A stretch of 64,000 bases of DNA from Flammula alnicola. Taxonomy: Eukaryota; Basidiomycota; Agaricomycetes; Agaricales; Strophariaceae. The notes beneath the pieces were generated by a model that was given only the letters and a program-made list of their open reading frames with translations, was not told the origin of the DNA and made no database searches. Location: contig JADNRV010000022.1 of the NCBI GenBank assembly GCA_015499995.1, positions 397,901-461,900 on the forward strand, in the 5' to 3' direction. Of this stretch, positions 36,441 to 47,609 are shown piece after piece. A program made the position numbers and the translations under genes. Numbering within the stretch: position 1 is the first letter of the stretch; each line of letters starts with the position of its first letter.

Positions 36441-37461
36441 TTACCAACCCGACGGCACAGCGAACGCGAACATCTTTGGTTTCAAAGGGTGGGCAACCGG
36501 TAAGCCTTCGGTGGGGCCGAAATTCGGCGAAGAATCCACGCCGCGAATCTTAGGATTCGTTTCTGGACCACCAACTGGTGTCGCAGGCGAACCCGAAGAT
36601 GTGGGCGATGCAGAGGTCGAGAAGCTTGGAGAAGGGGTATCGGGGGTGCTGGGATCGGCGCCCCAAGACGCCTTAGTAGGCGTTCCGGGTGTCGTTTTGG
36701 CGGCAGGTGCAGTGTTTCGTGCGGCAGTGAAACCTGGGACCGGACTCGTCGTGTTGGATTTTTCATCGAAAGGAGTGTTGGTCGTCGAGGCCTCGGCTCT
36801 GGCAGCACGTTTGGAAACAAAGGTGGTCGGGTAGTTGGGATACGTAGGCTTCGTTTCCCGGAAATCATTCTTGACGGCGATTTCGAAATTTGAGAGTATA
36901 GGGTCGTCCACGGTAAGCTCCCAATCGAGGTAATTGCACATCTCCCTCTCCATTTGATTGACCTCGCGGAGGGTGAACATGCCTTGAGCGACTATACACC
37001 AAGACTTGTTCGAATACGTGTCGTCGCACATGACTTTTGATGAAATCATGTACGCGGAGATGAAGAGACGGTGACCAGAGGAACCACGCGCAGAGGGAAA
37101 GCGTGCTTTTAGTCGTTGAAGGAGAACTAGGGCGGCGAACGTGACGGCAGGATGCAGCTTAGTCCGGTGGAGGGCGTATGCGATAAAGTAAGGTAATCGG
37201 GCATGAGAGTGCGTAGATGAAGGCGGATAGTCCGGACATGCAAATAGATGCGTTATAAACCGTGCGGCGAGTTTCGCGAGCACTTCTTGGCCATGATACG
37301 GATCGGCTCTAGCGTTCGTAGTTGTCGGTGGTGGGGCCTGTGAAAATAAAGATAAAGAGATTGAGATTGAGATATCCGAGAGAGGTGGAGGATGAGCTCA
37401 CGGATGGCACAGCAAAAGTACGTCTCGGAGGGGCTCCTGAGCCTGAGTGTTGGGTGGCCAT
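36441..37461 (-). CDS. Pcl/Pho80-type cyclin
   Basis: Two exons. The ATG at 37461 (MATQHSGSGAPPRRTFAVPS) is joined by a 65-nt intron to APPPTTTNARADPYHGQEVL. The cyclin box follows: LAARFITHLFACPD, PYFIAYALHRTKLHPAVTFA, HRLFISAYMISSKVMCDDTY, the NKSWCIVAQGMFTLREVNQM core and MCNYLDWELTVD. This LHP..VTFAAL..ISAYMISSK..D..YSNKSW pattern is that of Pcl1/2-like cyclins that partner Pho85 (CDK5-type) kinase. The C-terminal 130 residues are Ser/Thr/Pro-rich and probably disordered, with many SP/TP sites that could be kinase targets. It would act in cell-cycle or polarity control. The length, about 320 residues, is normal for the family. Confidence 0.9.
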
Positions 37462-40400
37462 TTGATTTTGAACCTGGGACAGCGGAAATGTCAGGGAATG
37501 GCGAACGCCCGTTAAAAGAGATGGTTTAAGAAGAAAAGCGTTCAAGAATAACCCCAGTGGCACGAGGCATTTGCACACCCCCATTTGTTTGCATGAGGTG
37601 AAAAAACTTTTTGTACTTCCACTTTAGGTCATCCCCTCAGCGGCTGGCCTTGTATCTCCATTCGGTCCACAGCCGACTCCTCCTGCAACCAACGAAAGCC
37701 CTGACAATTGCTTACCTTGACGCTTTACAACTCTTTTTTGTCTGATGGAATAGGGTCGTTCAGTGGGTCCTATGTACGACTGCTGGATTAGATAATAGCT
37801 GATTGCCGCAGGTAGTGTAGCAAAAGAATTAGGTCTAAGATAATAGCGTCGTCGCGGGGAGGGGGACTATAATGTTAAACGACAATGCTCAGTCTCTAGG
37901 CTTAATATACGTGAGCTGACACAAGTAAGAGGTGTTTGACATATAGCCCCAGGCCGATGATATTGGAGCTCGAGACCGAGCTGGCGGCGGTTGTATTAAT
38001 GTACACAGCCTCTGACTTCGCATCGGGCGCGATGGCGCCGCTCTCGCCGTAACAACATTCTTTCAATTTTCAATCCAACTTCACTTACTCTGACTCGCCC
38101 TTCCTCAAATTTCGGCCGAACAACTGAACAATGCGTCCTCCCCAAAGCCACGCGTCTCGCCTACAGAACACATCATGAGGCACACTGGACCCCTGTGAGC
38201 TTACCCTACACTTATCGCTGGTCCGGGTATCTACATCTCCGCACATCCATTCGCCAGACATTTACCATATCTCCCGTCAAATCTCACATACGTACTAGTC
38301 AACTCAGCCACCTCGCATCTAACATAGAGTAACACAAGGACCGAACGCTGTGAAGATAATCTTCAAATATTGCTCGACGCCACCCAACCTTAGCACGTAG
38401 TATCCGGTTACCTCGTCTTCTGACCATATCAGCCTTGATATCTATCTATCTGCCAATCCCCCAGTCCACACTATGCACCCAGTGTTCTAAATACGTCTTC
38501 GTGAACTTTCAAGCTTCGTAGCTTCAGGCTCCAGCTCCTCGAAGTCGTTGCATTGGCGTGCATTCAATAGGAAGCATTTGAGTGAAGCAAATCTCGACAG
38601 CTGGCACTTTCCGGCACCTCCTCCAACCTCGCATCTATCCTTCCTGATTCTTCATCCATGACAGAAATTCGCTGGATCAGTTCCAATTTTTCTCTTGCCG
38701 AGACTAATGTTATACTTCGCCGCAGCATTCCTGGGCGTGGCATCTGCTGCTCTTACCACGCCACGTCTGTACAGGCTGCTGTGATGAGAATAGAGATCAG
38801 AAGTTCATACGATATGTACATGGTCCGTGGGATGCAGGACTGCATTGTGCCTTTGATGACGACAAAAGGAATTCTGCCCGTTGGCGTTTTTCCATCTATT
38901 AAACATTATTTACACGCTAAATCTGCGTGGTTGTTCCCGAATGTTCAAACGTTCATCGATATCCATACAGTTCTTCTTCCTCCTTCCCGGATATCAATGT
39001 ACTTCATTCTCGAGTTCTTTCCATAGCTGTAGAACTTTGTCCCTTCGTTCCGGTGCCTTTCGAAAAGCATATCGTGGGCCTGGCCCCTAAAAATACGACG
39101 AGAACGCAACGTCACTGATGCTATGTATGCAACGCCTCTTACGCAGTTGGTGAACGAATTACGCCCCAGCTCCGAGGACAGCATTCCGCTCTTCCATGAT
39201 GCTCCATGCATTCCCAACGCTCGTTGATCAAGGAGAATTCAGAGCGGATGATCCTCTTCCTGGCTTCCGGCCCCGTGCTCACCGCCACTCTGTGCCCGAC
39301 CATTCGTTCCGCTTCAAGAGCCAGCTCCTGACATTGACAAGGAGGCAATTCTTCGGTATCGGCTCCCGTCGTCACCCGCTACTCCGGTGTTTGCCTATCG
39401 TCTGACCAGCGAAACGGATGAGATCCGACAAGAAGTGGTCGAATCTGTCCTTGAACGAGCTAGGCTGCCGTGCATTCAGTTCCCGGTAAGTACTTACCTT
39501 CCTAGTGCATACATTCAGCCTCTATAGGTAACGAGCTTGAATTTATCGATTGTGCTATCTGATAATCGAGCTCTACATCGCATTAGTGCTCACTGCTACT
39601 TACTTAGAATCGTGTCCAAGCCCGCGGAAGAGACCCTTCTCTCAGTAAGTAAATCCGAAAGAATGCGGCGTTAGATGACGGCTTCGAGAAATTTCGACAC
39701 TGTGGTCCCGGTGAGAGTTGTGCTGCTCACAGGGATCATGAGGGAAGGAAAGCAAACCCCAAATGTGGGTTAGGGTCAACGCCTATTTTCCGATACCGGG
39801 CATCTCAAACAAACCTCAATGATAGCGATTCTCTTCGTTTGCTCAGCACCAAGTTTCGCCGACTGCAAATGATCGGACCAGATAGAGGCGATAGTTTCTC
39901 AAGTTCTATAACCCTTGTCAAAGTTGGATGTCATACATAACGAACGGGTCCAATGCCCGTGCGCACGTTTACGCACAGAGCACTCGTTCATTTTTACGTC
40001 TTCCGGTATCATGCTCAAGCGGGCGGCTCGCAATTTTTCATTTGGAATACAACACGCCGCGTCCAAGTGTTATCGATAGCGAGTTTGAGGTAAATTGCAT
40101 TTTGATCTACATAACCCGGACAGGAGTATCGAGGGCTCGACGATGTGGCGAGATGTGGCGCCGGCTGCCCTGAAATGTGCTGCTTCGGTTTTTTGACTGT
40201 CCTCTCGCATGCAGACTTATCGGAGTTCTACATCATAGGATGGGAAAACAGGGAGTGATAACACGCGGTACGAGGAAACCTAGGAAGGAAATTCACCGTG
40301 GTTCCCTCGTTGAGTCATATATTGATCTCTAAACTGCCTAAATATTAATAGATATCAAAAGATATCACGCAATCGGTACAATCAGAGATCCCAAAGGAAT

Positions 40401-41372
40401 TGGGCGCTGCCTAATATTCGTTCTGATAGTCACAAACATAATTTCAATTTCTTTGTGCCCATATGTCGTTCTCTGATGAACGAGTGGTCCATGGAAAACA
40501 AACAACTTGCTATTGAGATGATAGTCTCTGGTGTGACAGATTATTCTGGCAGGGGACTTCGTCATCCTTGGAGCTAGAGATCCCGACATACTTTGTACTA
40601 CATTTAGATGTCGGCTTGTTAAAAGTGATGTGAGTATTCTCGAAGAGCTATGTCAATGACAGTGATCTTAATGTGCATCATCCAGGTATTGCGCAATCTA
40701 GTCGCGCTCGTTGTTCTCTCAACAAAAAATCTTTTCAGCCCTTCCATTACCACAGAAAGCCGCAAAGGTTTTCAGTCCTAAAACGAGCGCCCGTCGTGGT
40801 TTTCATCCTCCGGCGGGCGCTCACCTATAACGAGCTGTGTAGGCATTGAGGATAACACGCGGAACGGAGTTTACGCAATTAGGTTCGTAAATAATATGAT
40901 AGTTGCCTTAAATATTTGAAAGCCGGCCAGGTGAGCACGTATTTCAGTTGATCGCTACCGCAAGCGGAAGTCTATTAGGCGCTCATTCCGTCAGTCCGAC
41001 TTTTGAGGAACGCCACATTCTATAAACAGGAATATCAATGGCACCAGTAGCCAAGATACCCAAATCTCGCTCCCAAGCGGCTTGATGCGTCGTCGACATG
41101 AAAGACGAATATGGACCCGTTTATAGCATGGCCATGATGCCCTCGCCTGCTACAACGAACGACGGGAGGCCCGAGCGGCGCCTCCAAAGGTTTTGCGACG
41201 AGCACGGGTTTGTTAAGGATCTTACTTGGATGAGTCAAACCTGCGCTTGAGTGCTCTGTGGCGCCGCCGTCTAAAATGATTTTATTTATAAGGGTTTGCG
41301 GCAAAAGTTGGCCAATATTTGGATTCGCCGTACGCGTAAGCTGTTATTTCGGCCGTTCTTTGGAAAACGCAG
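37462..41372. other. Gene-poor interval
   Basis: About 3.9 kb. 37462-38100 is the cyclin promoter side. The only protein-like stretch is on the plus strand near 39320-39489 (DKEAILRYRLPSSPATPVFA, then EIRQEVVESVLERARLP), which ends at a good GTAAGT donor, but it has no convincing start or next exon; it may be a gene relic. ORFs at 38658-39026 show no family signature. The rest looks non-coding. Confidence 0.4.
40787..40824. repeat. Perfect GC-rich inverted repeat (hairpin)
   Basis: GAGCGCCCG at 40787-40795 is the reverse complement of CGGGCGCTC at 40816-40824, with a 20-nt loop. A stable 9-bp stem in otherwise AT-balanced non-coding DNA. No poly-T follows; function unknown. Confidence 0.5.
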
Positions 41373-42280
41373 CTAGTTCGGGTCAATGAAACTCTTGTAG
41401 AAGACCCATGCGTCTATATATTCTTCACCCTGAGCGTCTTTCGTTCGCAGACGGCCTGCGCGGGGTATACGGCCAGCCTTCGTAAATCCAAGTTTCTCCC
41501 ACAATCTAGGCGATGAGATATTAGTTCACAATAAATCGTCATAAAATAAGCATAAAAATAGTTCATACTTACTTGATAGACGCGACGTTATTGACATAAA
41601 CGAGATTGAAGACACTTGCTTGATACCCCAGTCTTGGAGCATAATGGACATATGACTTCGAGAGCAAAGTTCCGTATCCCATGCCTCGCTGCCTGGGCGG
41701 CACAACGAAGCCCGCGTTACATATCTAATTGAGCGCGGTACGCAGTTGACATGAGAGAAAGGTTCCCGAGTGAACGCGCCAGCGCCTTACTCACATGAGA
41801 CGAGCGTCCAGGATAATTGGGTTTGATCTGGGATACAACGTTATATTGAGTTCCATGTATAGCAAGCCTTGCAGGATCATCGGTAGTACGCACATAGTAA
41901 AAGCCCGCAATAGACTCCTCCCATGTCCTGCCACCCCTTTCCGTCTCTATGTCTAGTTTTTGATGTTCAGCGTCTGTTGTGGCTGTCCTCGGAGCTGTTC
42001 CGACGACACCGACGAAGACATCAGCGGCGAAGAAGTACGCTTCGAAAGTCCCCTGCGCCATCTCTCCTTCCTGTGGATAAGTCAACCCATCCTCGACTTC
42101 TTTGGCAAATACTGAGCCCAGGTACTCGAGCAGACCCGGGAGGGCGCGTGCAGTCGCCAGCGTCAGGTGGTGGACGCTAATGTATCCACTGCGGTCGCCA
42201 TCACGATGAGATAACTCCCATATAGTAGCTGGTAAAGGCGCTGCATTGTGAACTCGTTTAATGTCACCGTACGCTGACAT
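41373..42280 (-). CDS. GNAT-family N-acetyltransferase
   Basis: Three exons from the ATG at 42280 (MSAYGDIKRVHNAAPLPATI) to 41373 (ending FYKSFIDPN). Introns are at about 41730-41795 and 41515-41575. The acetyl-CoA-binding motif A is FVVPPRQRGMGYGTLL, fitting the R/Q-x-x-G-x-G/A signature, preceded by a beta strand (SIAGFYYVRTTDD..SSHICNAGF). The C-terminal strand SVFNLVYVNNVAS and WEKLGFTKAGRIPRAGRLRT give the NxxxxxLWEKLGF motif B. The arrangement resembles fungal L-azetidine/MPR-like or generic cytosolic GNATs. The substrate cannot be inferred. Confidence 0.85.
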
Positions 42281-45200
42281 ATTAGCTTCGTCGGTTGGTA
42301 TCAGTTAGAAACAATCATCAAAACAACGGTGAGTCACTGAAAAATGGGTTATGATTGATGCTTTATCAGATAAGCTGGTTATTTGCAAAACGGAACGTGA
42401 ATTTGCTCACTGATGAGATGCTGGACTATCTGGGCCCTGCCTTTATGTGGGTAATAGGTATCAACTCGCGACTCCTCGATGCGTCCATGTGTGATATCTT
42501 CGAGTCAGTAAGAACAATGGCAGTGGCTTATATGATCAATCGTTCGGACAGGAAAATTTTCACAACGCTATAGTTCTGTGGCGATTAGGGGAGATTGGCT
42601 TGAGTCGGATATCAAGTTATTGCCCCTGACTTCTTGAATAATAGTTACGGCCTTCCTGCTGCTTAATTTTTCTGGTTTTCGTCAAGTTTTCGTACGATGA
42701 AGATCACTCCTCCGGATCCGAGTCCGGCCGTGTTCGAAGCGTGCGGCTTTGCCAAGCGCCGCCAAACTGTGGCGCTGTTGTCCCCATTCAGACGAGACGC
42801 GCGACAATATCATCAACAGAAATGGAACTACCTACTTCAGATGAAGAAGGTTGTAATATTAGGAATCGCTCTCCATGGAGCGAACTAAAACAAATGGCTT
42901 ACTATTTTCACTCTCCCTCAAATTTCAATTTAAAGAGCTAGCTCTCCAGACTCAGAGTCATTGACAAAACTTGTTGATGATGCGCAAATGATGTGTGTGT
43001 TGGATACCCTGCCTGGGGTCGACAGACAACGCGTTGTCAATTTGAACTAAAACTGATTGATATTCAAGGGAAGATGCTCGATTGCTCGGTTATAAATTCC
43101 CGTAACGATTACTGTAGGACGCTGATTGATTTTGAGATCCCCCTTAATGGAACATTAGAGAGAATTTTGCAGGTCCCTATTATCTAAATTCCACTCTGGT
43201 CGGGATATAAAGTCAACCCCTAAAGGTATATTCAGCATGCCAAATTGTTGTTGATCATTTCACGCTGAAATTTATCTTCACACCATTCTAGTAAACTTCA
43301 TTCGATTTATTTTTCGAGGAAATAGGATCGATCTTCACAAAATGTAAAGAACAGATGGGTACAACATTCTCATCTATCCACATACCGACGACAACAGCTT
43401 GAATTTTGGTCTAAGTTTGTTCCGTATTTTCAAGGTCCCGGCTGTGCCATGCATGGTTCAGGTTGGCTGAGTCATCACTCAATGGAGCGGAATGGACGTT
43501 TGAATAAATCAATAGCCTCGCAGAGTTGTGTTTTGAACAGAATATAACTTTTAAATTAAGGTCGTCATAGATGGCAGAGCGTACAAAATGCTTCCAAATT
43601 TGCCCTGTGGCTCTGATGCCGCCAAAGAAATTGCCTTTTTGAGACTCAAGATGGTCGTGCGCGCAGCACAGCCCCATCTACCCCATTTTTCCCGCAGCAG
43701 GCAATCGTATATCAAAATAATTCGCACTATTGCCGGTGACCGGTGACTAGAGGGTGCATAAATGTAACGATTTTACACTTACCGGTTGATGAATAATGGT
43801 GATGAAAGGAAATTCGAATGCGTGAGCCACCTAAGCTTGTGTGAAGGAAGGTACTCAAGATAGTTCCACTCGGCGGTCTCTGCATAGACTTGGTGGACAA
43901 TCTCTAAGAACTATTCCAGTTCCTAACTTGATCATTCGGGACAATGTGGCCGGTTAGCACCCTCTAAGGCCGGACTTGACTCACTCCAGAGAACGTTTTC
44001 GTGTGAAGACAGGGGAAAGAGTAAGGTGGGAGTTATCAGTTAAGCGTTGTAACTCGGGGAATGAGGCTGTGCTTGTGTAGCAGCAGGCCAAGTCACCTCT
44101 ATGGAACTCCTGACCACCTTTGGCTGAATAGGCCCTTTGAGGGATATATTCGCCCATGTGCATTATGCTACAGAATCGTTAACTCGGAGAAGGGTGTTGA
44201 ATACATACAATTTGAGGCATCCCCTAGATTGTCGGAAGATGGGGGTCTTTGAACGCGTGTTCTGGCGATGTATCAGGAACTTGAATAAAAATCACCTGTG
44301 TGAGTGCATTTCAAGTAGACATGTACCCTTAATCTATAAAATGCTTCCAAGCAGCGCTATTTGAAGGTCGGAAATGCAATCGTATGGTGCATAGTTCAGT
44401 CGAACTTTTTCGTTGAGCTCCAAGGATGAGAGGAACGCCGAAGGTTCTCTTGTCGAAAATGTATGATTAGCGTTCTAAATTAGCGTTCACACCAAGTATA
44501 AGTGACCTGAAATTACTTACTTAGGAGAGGAGTTGTAGACCGAGAAAGATGCGCAGTAGCCCGCATCTACCCGTTTCTCTATCCCCGCAATAAATTGGCA
44601 TTGCCGCATAGCACGAATGCACGGGTAATACAGAGACCGGACTCTGACGGCGAGATTTATCCATATGCTCACAGAACACGATGCTTTGAGGGAAGTGGGG
44701 ACTGGCGCAGTTCGGAACGAGTACCATGTCGGACTTCTGGCTTTGAACATCATACGGTTGCAGATATCTTTCTGATGAGGGGCATCAGAAAGTGACCCAC
44801 GGAGATGTGTGCTGCCCTACCTTCCAAGCGGATATCTGAAATGTCACATTCTCCTGGGCCACGTTAAGGAACATCGAGTCCACTTCATAGGATTCATCCC
44901 GGTGGTATGGGCCTCTAACACCTTTAAAAGAATTCAATACCTCCAAAATAATCTCGAGAGACGACGTACCATTCCTCAACCTTTCCTTACCTTTAGTTGA
45001 AGCTAGTCTTTCATTACATAACCTGTGAAAAGTATGTCGACCAAATGTCGACTGGAAACAAGATAAAATTCGAAGTCGCTTCTCCGGAGTAGCAGGGTTT
45101 CTTGGAGTCTCCTTGATAACGCCATCCTTAGACCAGATTTTGACGAAAACCTCAATGACAAATACACGTTCTCGACGTGCTCCAGAGTCAGAACCAACTA

Positions 45201-45459
45201 CGTGAATGCCGGGCTTGCGGTCACATCGGTTCTTCATTCTGAACGTCAAATCACTTTTTTCGCTGGCAGCAGTTTATTGATGGTGACGGAAGGCGCATGA
45301 GATGACGTTCCCCGAGTCCGAAAGGCTGTACGGATTGTCCCTAAGCTTAACTTCAAGGGCCTGACGTCCACCGAGTAACAGTCCATCATGACCTACTGCA
45401 TGAAGTCAGCACGGAACATCACTGGGACGAAAGAATCACACCTGACCAGCTCCAAACGT
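42281..45459. other. Gene-poor interval
   Basis: About 3.2 kb between the GNAT and kinase genes. The longest frame is 154 codons on the minus strand (44785-45249); it is basic, starts with a non-ATG codon and matches no family I know. Other frames are short. No repeats, LTRs or RNA genes were recognised. Confidence 0.4.
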
Positions 45460-46487
45460 TTAGAAGGCGGCAGTCCCAGTGACTGACCTCGTCTCATCGA
45501 GAACTAAAGTTAAACCCTTCTTTACCCACTTTGCAGCCTTTGGTGGATGGTCCGAGGCTGAAGGCGCGAGGTCACCAAAAAAGATATAACCCGGTATATA
45601 TCGGTCAACAAATCTGATGGCAAGTCATCTGTGATTGAAAACCTGGATTTAGGTGAGAAGGCCACTAACGACTTCACAGCGGCATCTGACATGCCTCTCC
45701 CCCCATTGAGAGCTTTCATATAGTGTTCCTGTTCCAACCGCCATTTGTACACAATCGTATACTGTGAGAGCATTTGGGAAGTTGGAGGACTTGGCTTGAG
45801 CTAAGGAGCAATAAATCGTTGAGAACCATCGCCAGTCATACACTTCGCGTTTACCTGAACGAAAACATCGAAGAAATCCCAAAGTTGAACGTAATCTTTC
45901 AAAATTTCGTTGATGGTTTCAATGTCTAGCAGCCGTCCCACTTGATCCTCTCCAAGTCCCAACTTTTCTCGCTCTGTTCTCCAGACGCCGTTCCATCGGG
46001 ATAAAAGGTCCTCTTTTGAGATAGGATGGAAACCAACGCACCAGCCTTCAAAGATTACAACATCGAGCGGAGGAGGCTGTTTAACGACTGTGCCGCTGCC
46101 ATCCATTGGTAAACGATCGCCTTCGCCTGAGTAAAGACTTTTGTCAAATCTTGGGAGCTCAACAGCGCCATTGCCTGACTTCAACGCAGACAAGATCTGA
46201 ACACCAAGATCAACATCGTGGGTTCCGGGTTGTCCACGTCCTTGCCAAAGTACGTTTTGTGGGTGGGCAGCGGCTAGGGAAACCAGAGCATCATGAGGAA
46301 GATAGAGGTCATCAATCGAAAAAAAGGCAACGCGAAGCGAGTGCGGTGGCGCTTGGAGATACGTCTGGAGACCAGCCGACAGGTAGGACTTTCCTGAGCC
46401 TTGGGGGCCTTGTATAGCAACAAATAATGGTCTGCGTTCTGTGAGCTGATTGATAACATGTTGCGCGACGAGCTCGAGTGCTGTCAT
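45460..46487 (-). CDS. D-glycerate 3-kinase (GLYK/Tda10 type)
   Basis: The chosen ATG at 46487 gives MTALELVAQHVINQLTERRP and then the P-loop AIQGPQGSGKSYLSAGL. The upstream in-frame extension to 46643 overlaps the RER1 promoter and is poorly conserved in style. Next come the glycerate-kinase features: SIDDLYLPHDALVSLAAAHP, LWQGRGQPGTHDVDLG, PRFDKSLYSGEGDR and VVIFEGWCVGFHPI. An intron at about 45806-45857 leads to LEQEHYMKALNGGRGMSDAA, and another joins it to FVDRYIPGYIFFGDLAP. The enzyme phosphorylates D-glycerate to 3-phosphoglycerate in the photorespiratory/serine pathway. The C-terminal end (ETRSVTGTAAF) is less certain because a GTCAGT donor lies within it. Confidence 0.87.
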
Positions 46488-46680
46488 GGCTGCTGGGAGG
46501 AAAAGCAGGCGGGCTGAGGCGGCCCGCCACGGAACACATTCCGTGATTGAAGCGCCGACTGAAATGGTTGCTGTTCCTGGCAAAATTACACGTCCACAGG
46601 TCGCTCCATACCAGCCAACACGTTCGACGTCCGTCGCTCTCAATACCTTTTATTCTGCAACGTCTCTTACGTCCATTATG
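46488..46680. promoter_or_regulatory. Shared promoter of glycerate kinase and RER1
   Basis: 193 bp between the divergent ATGs at 46487 (minus) and 46681 (plus). Both genes must start here. No TATA box was seen. An in-frame upstream minus ORF covers it but is probably untranslated. Confidence 0.45.
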
Positions 46681-47609
46681 ATGTCCGACTCGGGCTCTGG
46701 TCTTGAGTCCTCGCCGCTCCAAAATGTCTCTGCTCAATACCATAAGATACAACGCCAATACCAGCAAATTCTCGACCGCTGGACTCCCCATATGCTCTAC
46801 AGGTGGTTGGCAACTGCTGGGCTGTTGTTCATGTTCTTCCTCCGGATAGTTTTTGCCCAAGGGGTGAGTTATTTCCAGATAGGCGAACTTTGAACAGGAA
46901 GAGAACCTCATTCTGACACGTCTTCTTACAGTGGTATATCGGTTAGTAGTCAACCTTTGAAGTAAGGCTAAATGTTTGTGTCTAACTGCTGTTGAATTCT
47001 TGTTTCAGTATGCTGTGCGTCTCTTTGGTTTCCCTCTGTTGCGTTGCTTTAATTAATCTGCAAATGCCGTATTTAGATGCCCATGCAATCTACCTCCTCA
47101 ACCTTCTCCTCGCTTTCCTCCAGCCCAAATTCGACCCTTCTCTTCAGGATGATCTCATGGCCGATGAAATCGAGGAAGGTGGTGATCCTGTTAGCCCTTT
47201 GCCTTCACAACGCGATGACGAGTTCAGGCCGTTCGTGAGGCGTCTGCCAGAATGGCAATTTTGGTGAGTCTCGTGATCGTCTTCACCCTGGACAGGGTCA
47301 AACTCCAGGAACCCATTGCTCATGCCAGTAAAATTGTAAATCCAGGCTTTCATCTACTCGCGCAACCATAATCGCTCTCTTTTGCACGTTTTCCGAAGTT
47401 TTTGACGTGCCCGTCTACTGGCCCATCCTCGTCGTCTATTTCTTCACTCTATTTGCGTTAACGATGCGGAGACAAATTCAGTGCGTCCTTTATGTAACAA
47501 GTTTTTCATAGCAAATAAATTAACATGTCCTTGTCACAGGCATATGATAAAATACAAGTATATACCCTTCGATATTGGCCGCAAGGCGCGGTACGGCGGC
47601 GCCAAGTAG
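46681..47609 (+). CDS. rer1: RER1, Golgi retrieval receptor
   Basis: Starts at 46681 ([20 protein letters not shown]; an adjacent ATG at 46678 is also possible). Membrane helix 1 follows [20 protein letters not shown]. Two micro-exons come next: 10 nt (46932-46941) and 6 nt (47009-47014). They encode the conserved WYIVCYA motif and join [20 protein letters not shown]. The acidic loop [11 protein letters not shown] and [12 protein letters not shown] precede helices 3 and 4 ([40 protein letters not shown]), ending [10 protein letters not shown] at 47609. Rer1 returns escaped ER membrane proteins from the Golgi by COPI. Skipping the 6-nt exon would also keep frame but lose VCY. Confidence 0.92.
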
